From Anaerolineales bacterium (GTDB lineage: Bacteria; Chloroflexota; Anaerolineae; Anaerolineales; Villigracilaceae), in NCBI GenBank assembly GCA_020847435.1, contig JADLBX010000032.1, positions 1 through 64,000 of the forward strand: a stretch of DNA of 64,000 nucleotides, given 5' to 3'. Below the pieces are notes generated by a model. The model was not told the DNA's origin. It searched no databases and was given only the letters and a program-made list of their open reading frames with translations. Within the stretch, counting starts at the first letter, position 1, and the number at the start of each line of letters is the position of its first letter. Positions 63,749-64,000 of the stretch are shown here, one piece after another. Position numbers and translations under genes: made by a program.

Positions 63749-64000
63749 TTACTCTCCGCTTCCCTCCATCCACGTGGACTGGTACTCGGGCTTCTCGAAT
63801 TCGAGCGCGTCCTTGGTGAGATGCAGGGGATAGAACGTATCCACCATCACGGCGAGTTCCTGCGTTTCTTTTTTGCCGATGCTGGCTTCCGTCATCCCAG
63901 GTTGCGGACCGTGCGCCAAGCCGTAAGGGTGCATGGAAATGTCCGAGCGGTCAATGCCTTTGCGCGACATGAAGTTACCTTCCGCGTAATAGATCACTTC
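63749..64000 (-). CDS. hmgA: Homogentisate 1,2-dioxygenase, C-terminal part
   Basis: The visible about 84 residues match the HmgA C-terminal domain: VIYYAEGNFMSRKG, SMHPYGLAHGPQPGMTE and ETQELAVMVDTFYPL, including the iron-binding His/Glu region. The gene continues beyond the right edge. HmgA opens the homogentisate ring in tyrosine and phenylalanine breakdown. Confidence 0.9.
   Translation of the reverse strand, partial: EVIYYAEGNFMSRKGIDRSDISMHPYGLAHGPQPGMTEASIGKKETQELAVMVDTFYPLHLTKDALEFEKPEYQSTWMEGSGE

Overview
The window looks like part of an Anaerolineae (Chloroflexota) chromosome. This is inferred from gene content and style: separate secD and secF, many lipoproteins with long Thr/Pro linkers, large family-39-like membrane glycosyltransferases, ribosomal proteins with extra tails, and dense short palindromic repeats. 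No rRNA or tRNA gene was seen. Most of it is ordinary housekeeping DNA. The accessory part runs from about 46.5 to 56 kb.

Layout. 1-5.5 kb: a 50-aa small gene, then on the minus strand secF-secD and an M1 peptidase/P-loop/SpoIIE-phosphatase operon. 5.7-10.4 kb (+): rpmF, fabD, an unknown gene, a phospholipase-D-like protein and ATP-dependent PEP carboxykinase. 10.4-24 kb (mostly -): a protealysin-like M4 protease with its emfourin-type inhibitor, a three-subunit acyl-CoA carboxylase, a dehydrogenase with two large membrane glycosyltransferases, an acyl-CoA dehydrogenase and an SDR. 23.9-36.5 kb (+): a DUF4870-like membrane protein, M55 D-aminopeptidase, the potDABC-type polyamine transporter, a probable structured RNA, a SET-domain protein, a membrane glycosyltransferase, a CPBP-like protein, a GNAT enzyme, ComEA and a secreted alpha/beta hydrolase. 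36.6-46.3 kb (mostly -): pyruvate phosphate dikinase, a response regulator, a hydrolase, a DnaQ-like exonuclease, a CCA-adding enzyme, hpt, tdk and the rplU-rpmA-rpmE operon. 46.5-56 kb: two UvrD/RecB-like helicases flanking a lipoprotein and a GxxExxY nuclease-like gene set in a palindromic repeat array, then a small antitoxin-like gene, a duplicated helicase tail and an AT-rich two-gene module. 56-64 kb: an F420-type reductase-like protein, an ABC-F ATPase with a leader peptide and attenuator, typA, two SH3/FN3 lipoproteins, a serine hydrolase, and the end of homogentisate dioxygenase.

How the genes work together. PckA and PpdK supply PEP for gluconeogenesis. The carboxylase and acyl-CoA dehydrogenase point to acyl-CoA metabolism, and HmgA to aromatic amino-acid breakdown. 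Hpt and Tdk salvage nucleotides.

The most unusual signals are these: (1) an almost leaderless 30-aa leader peptide plus terminator in front of the ABC-F gene, which looks like antibiotic-sensing attenuation; (2) an AT-rich winged-helix/HEPN-like two-gene module next to a duplicated helicase 3' end, a candidate defence or toxin system; (3) a nuclease-like GxxExxY gene sitting inside an array of about 75-bp imperfect palindromes between the helicases; (4) several palindrome families inserted in frame into at least five genes; (5) a possible orphan structured RNA with its own promoter; (6) ribosomal protein L31 fused to an RNA-polymerase-alpha-CTD-like domain. All calls come from reading the sequence; no database search was possible.
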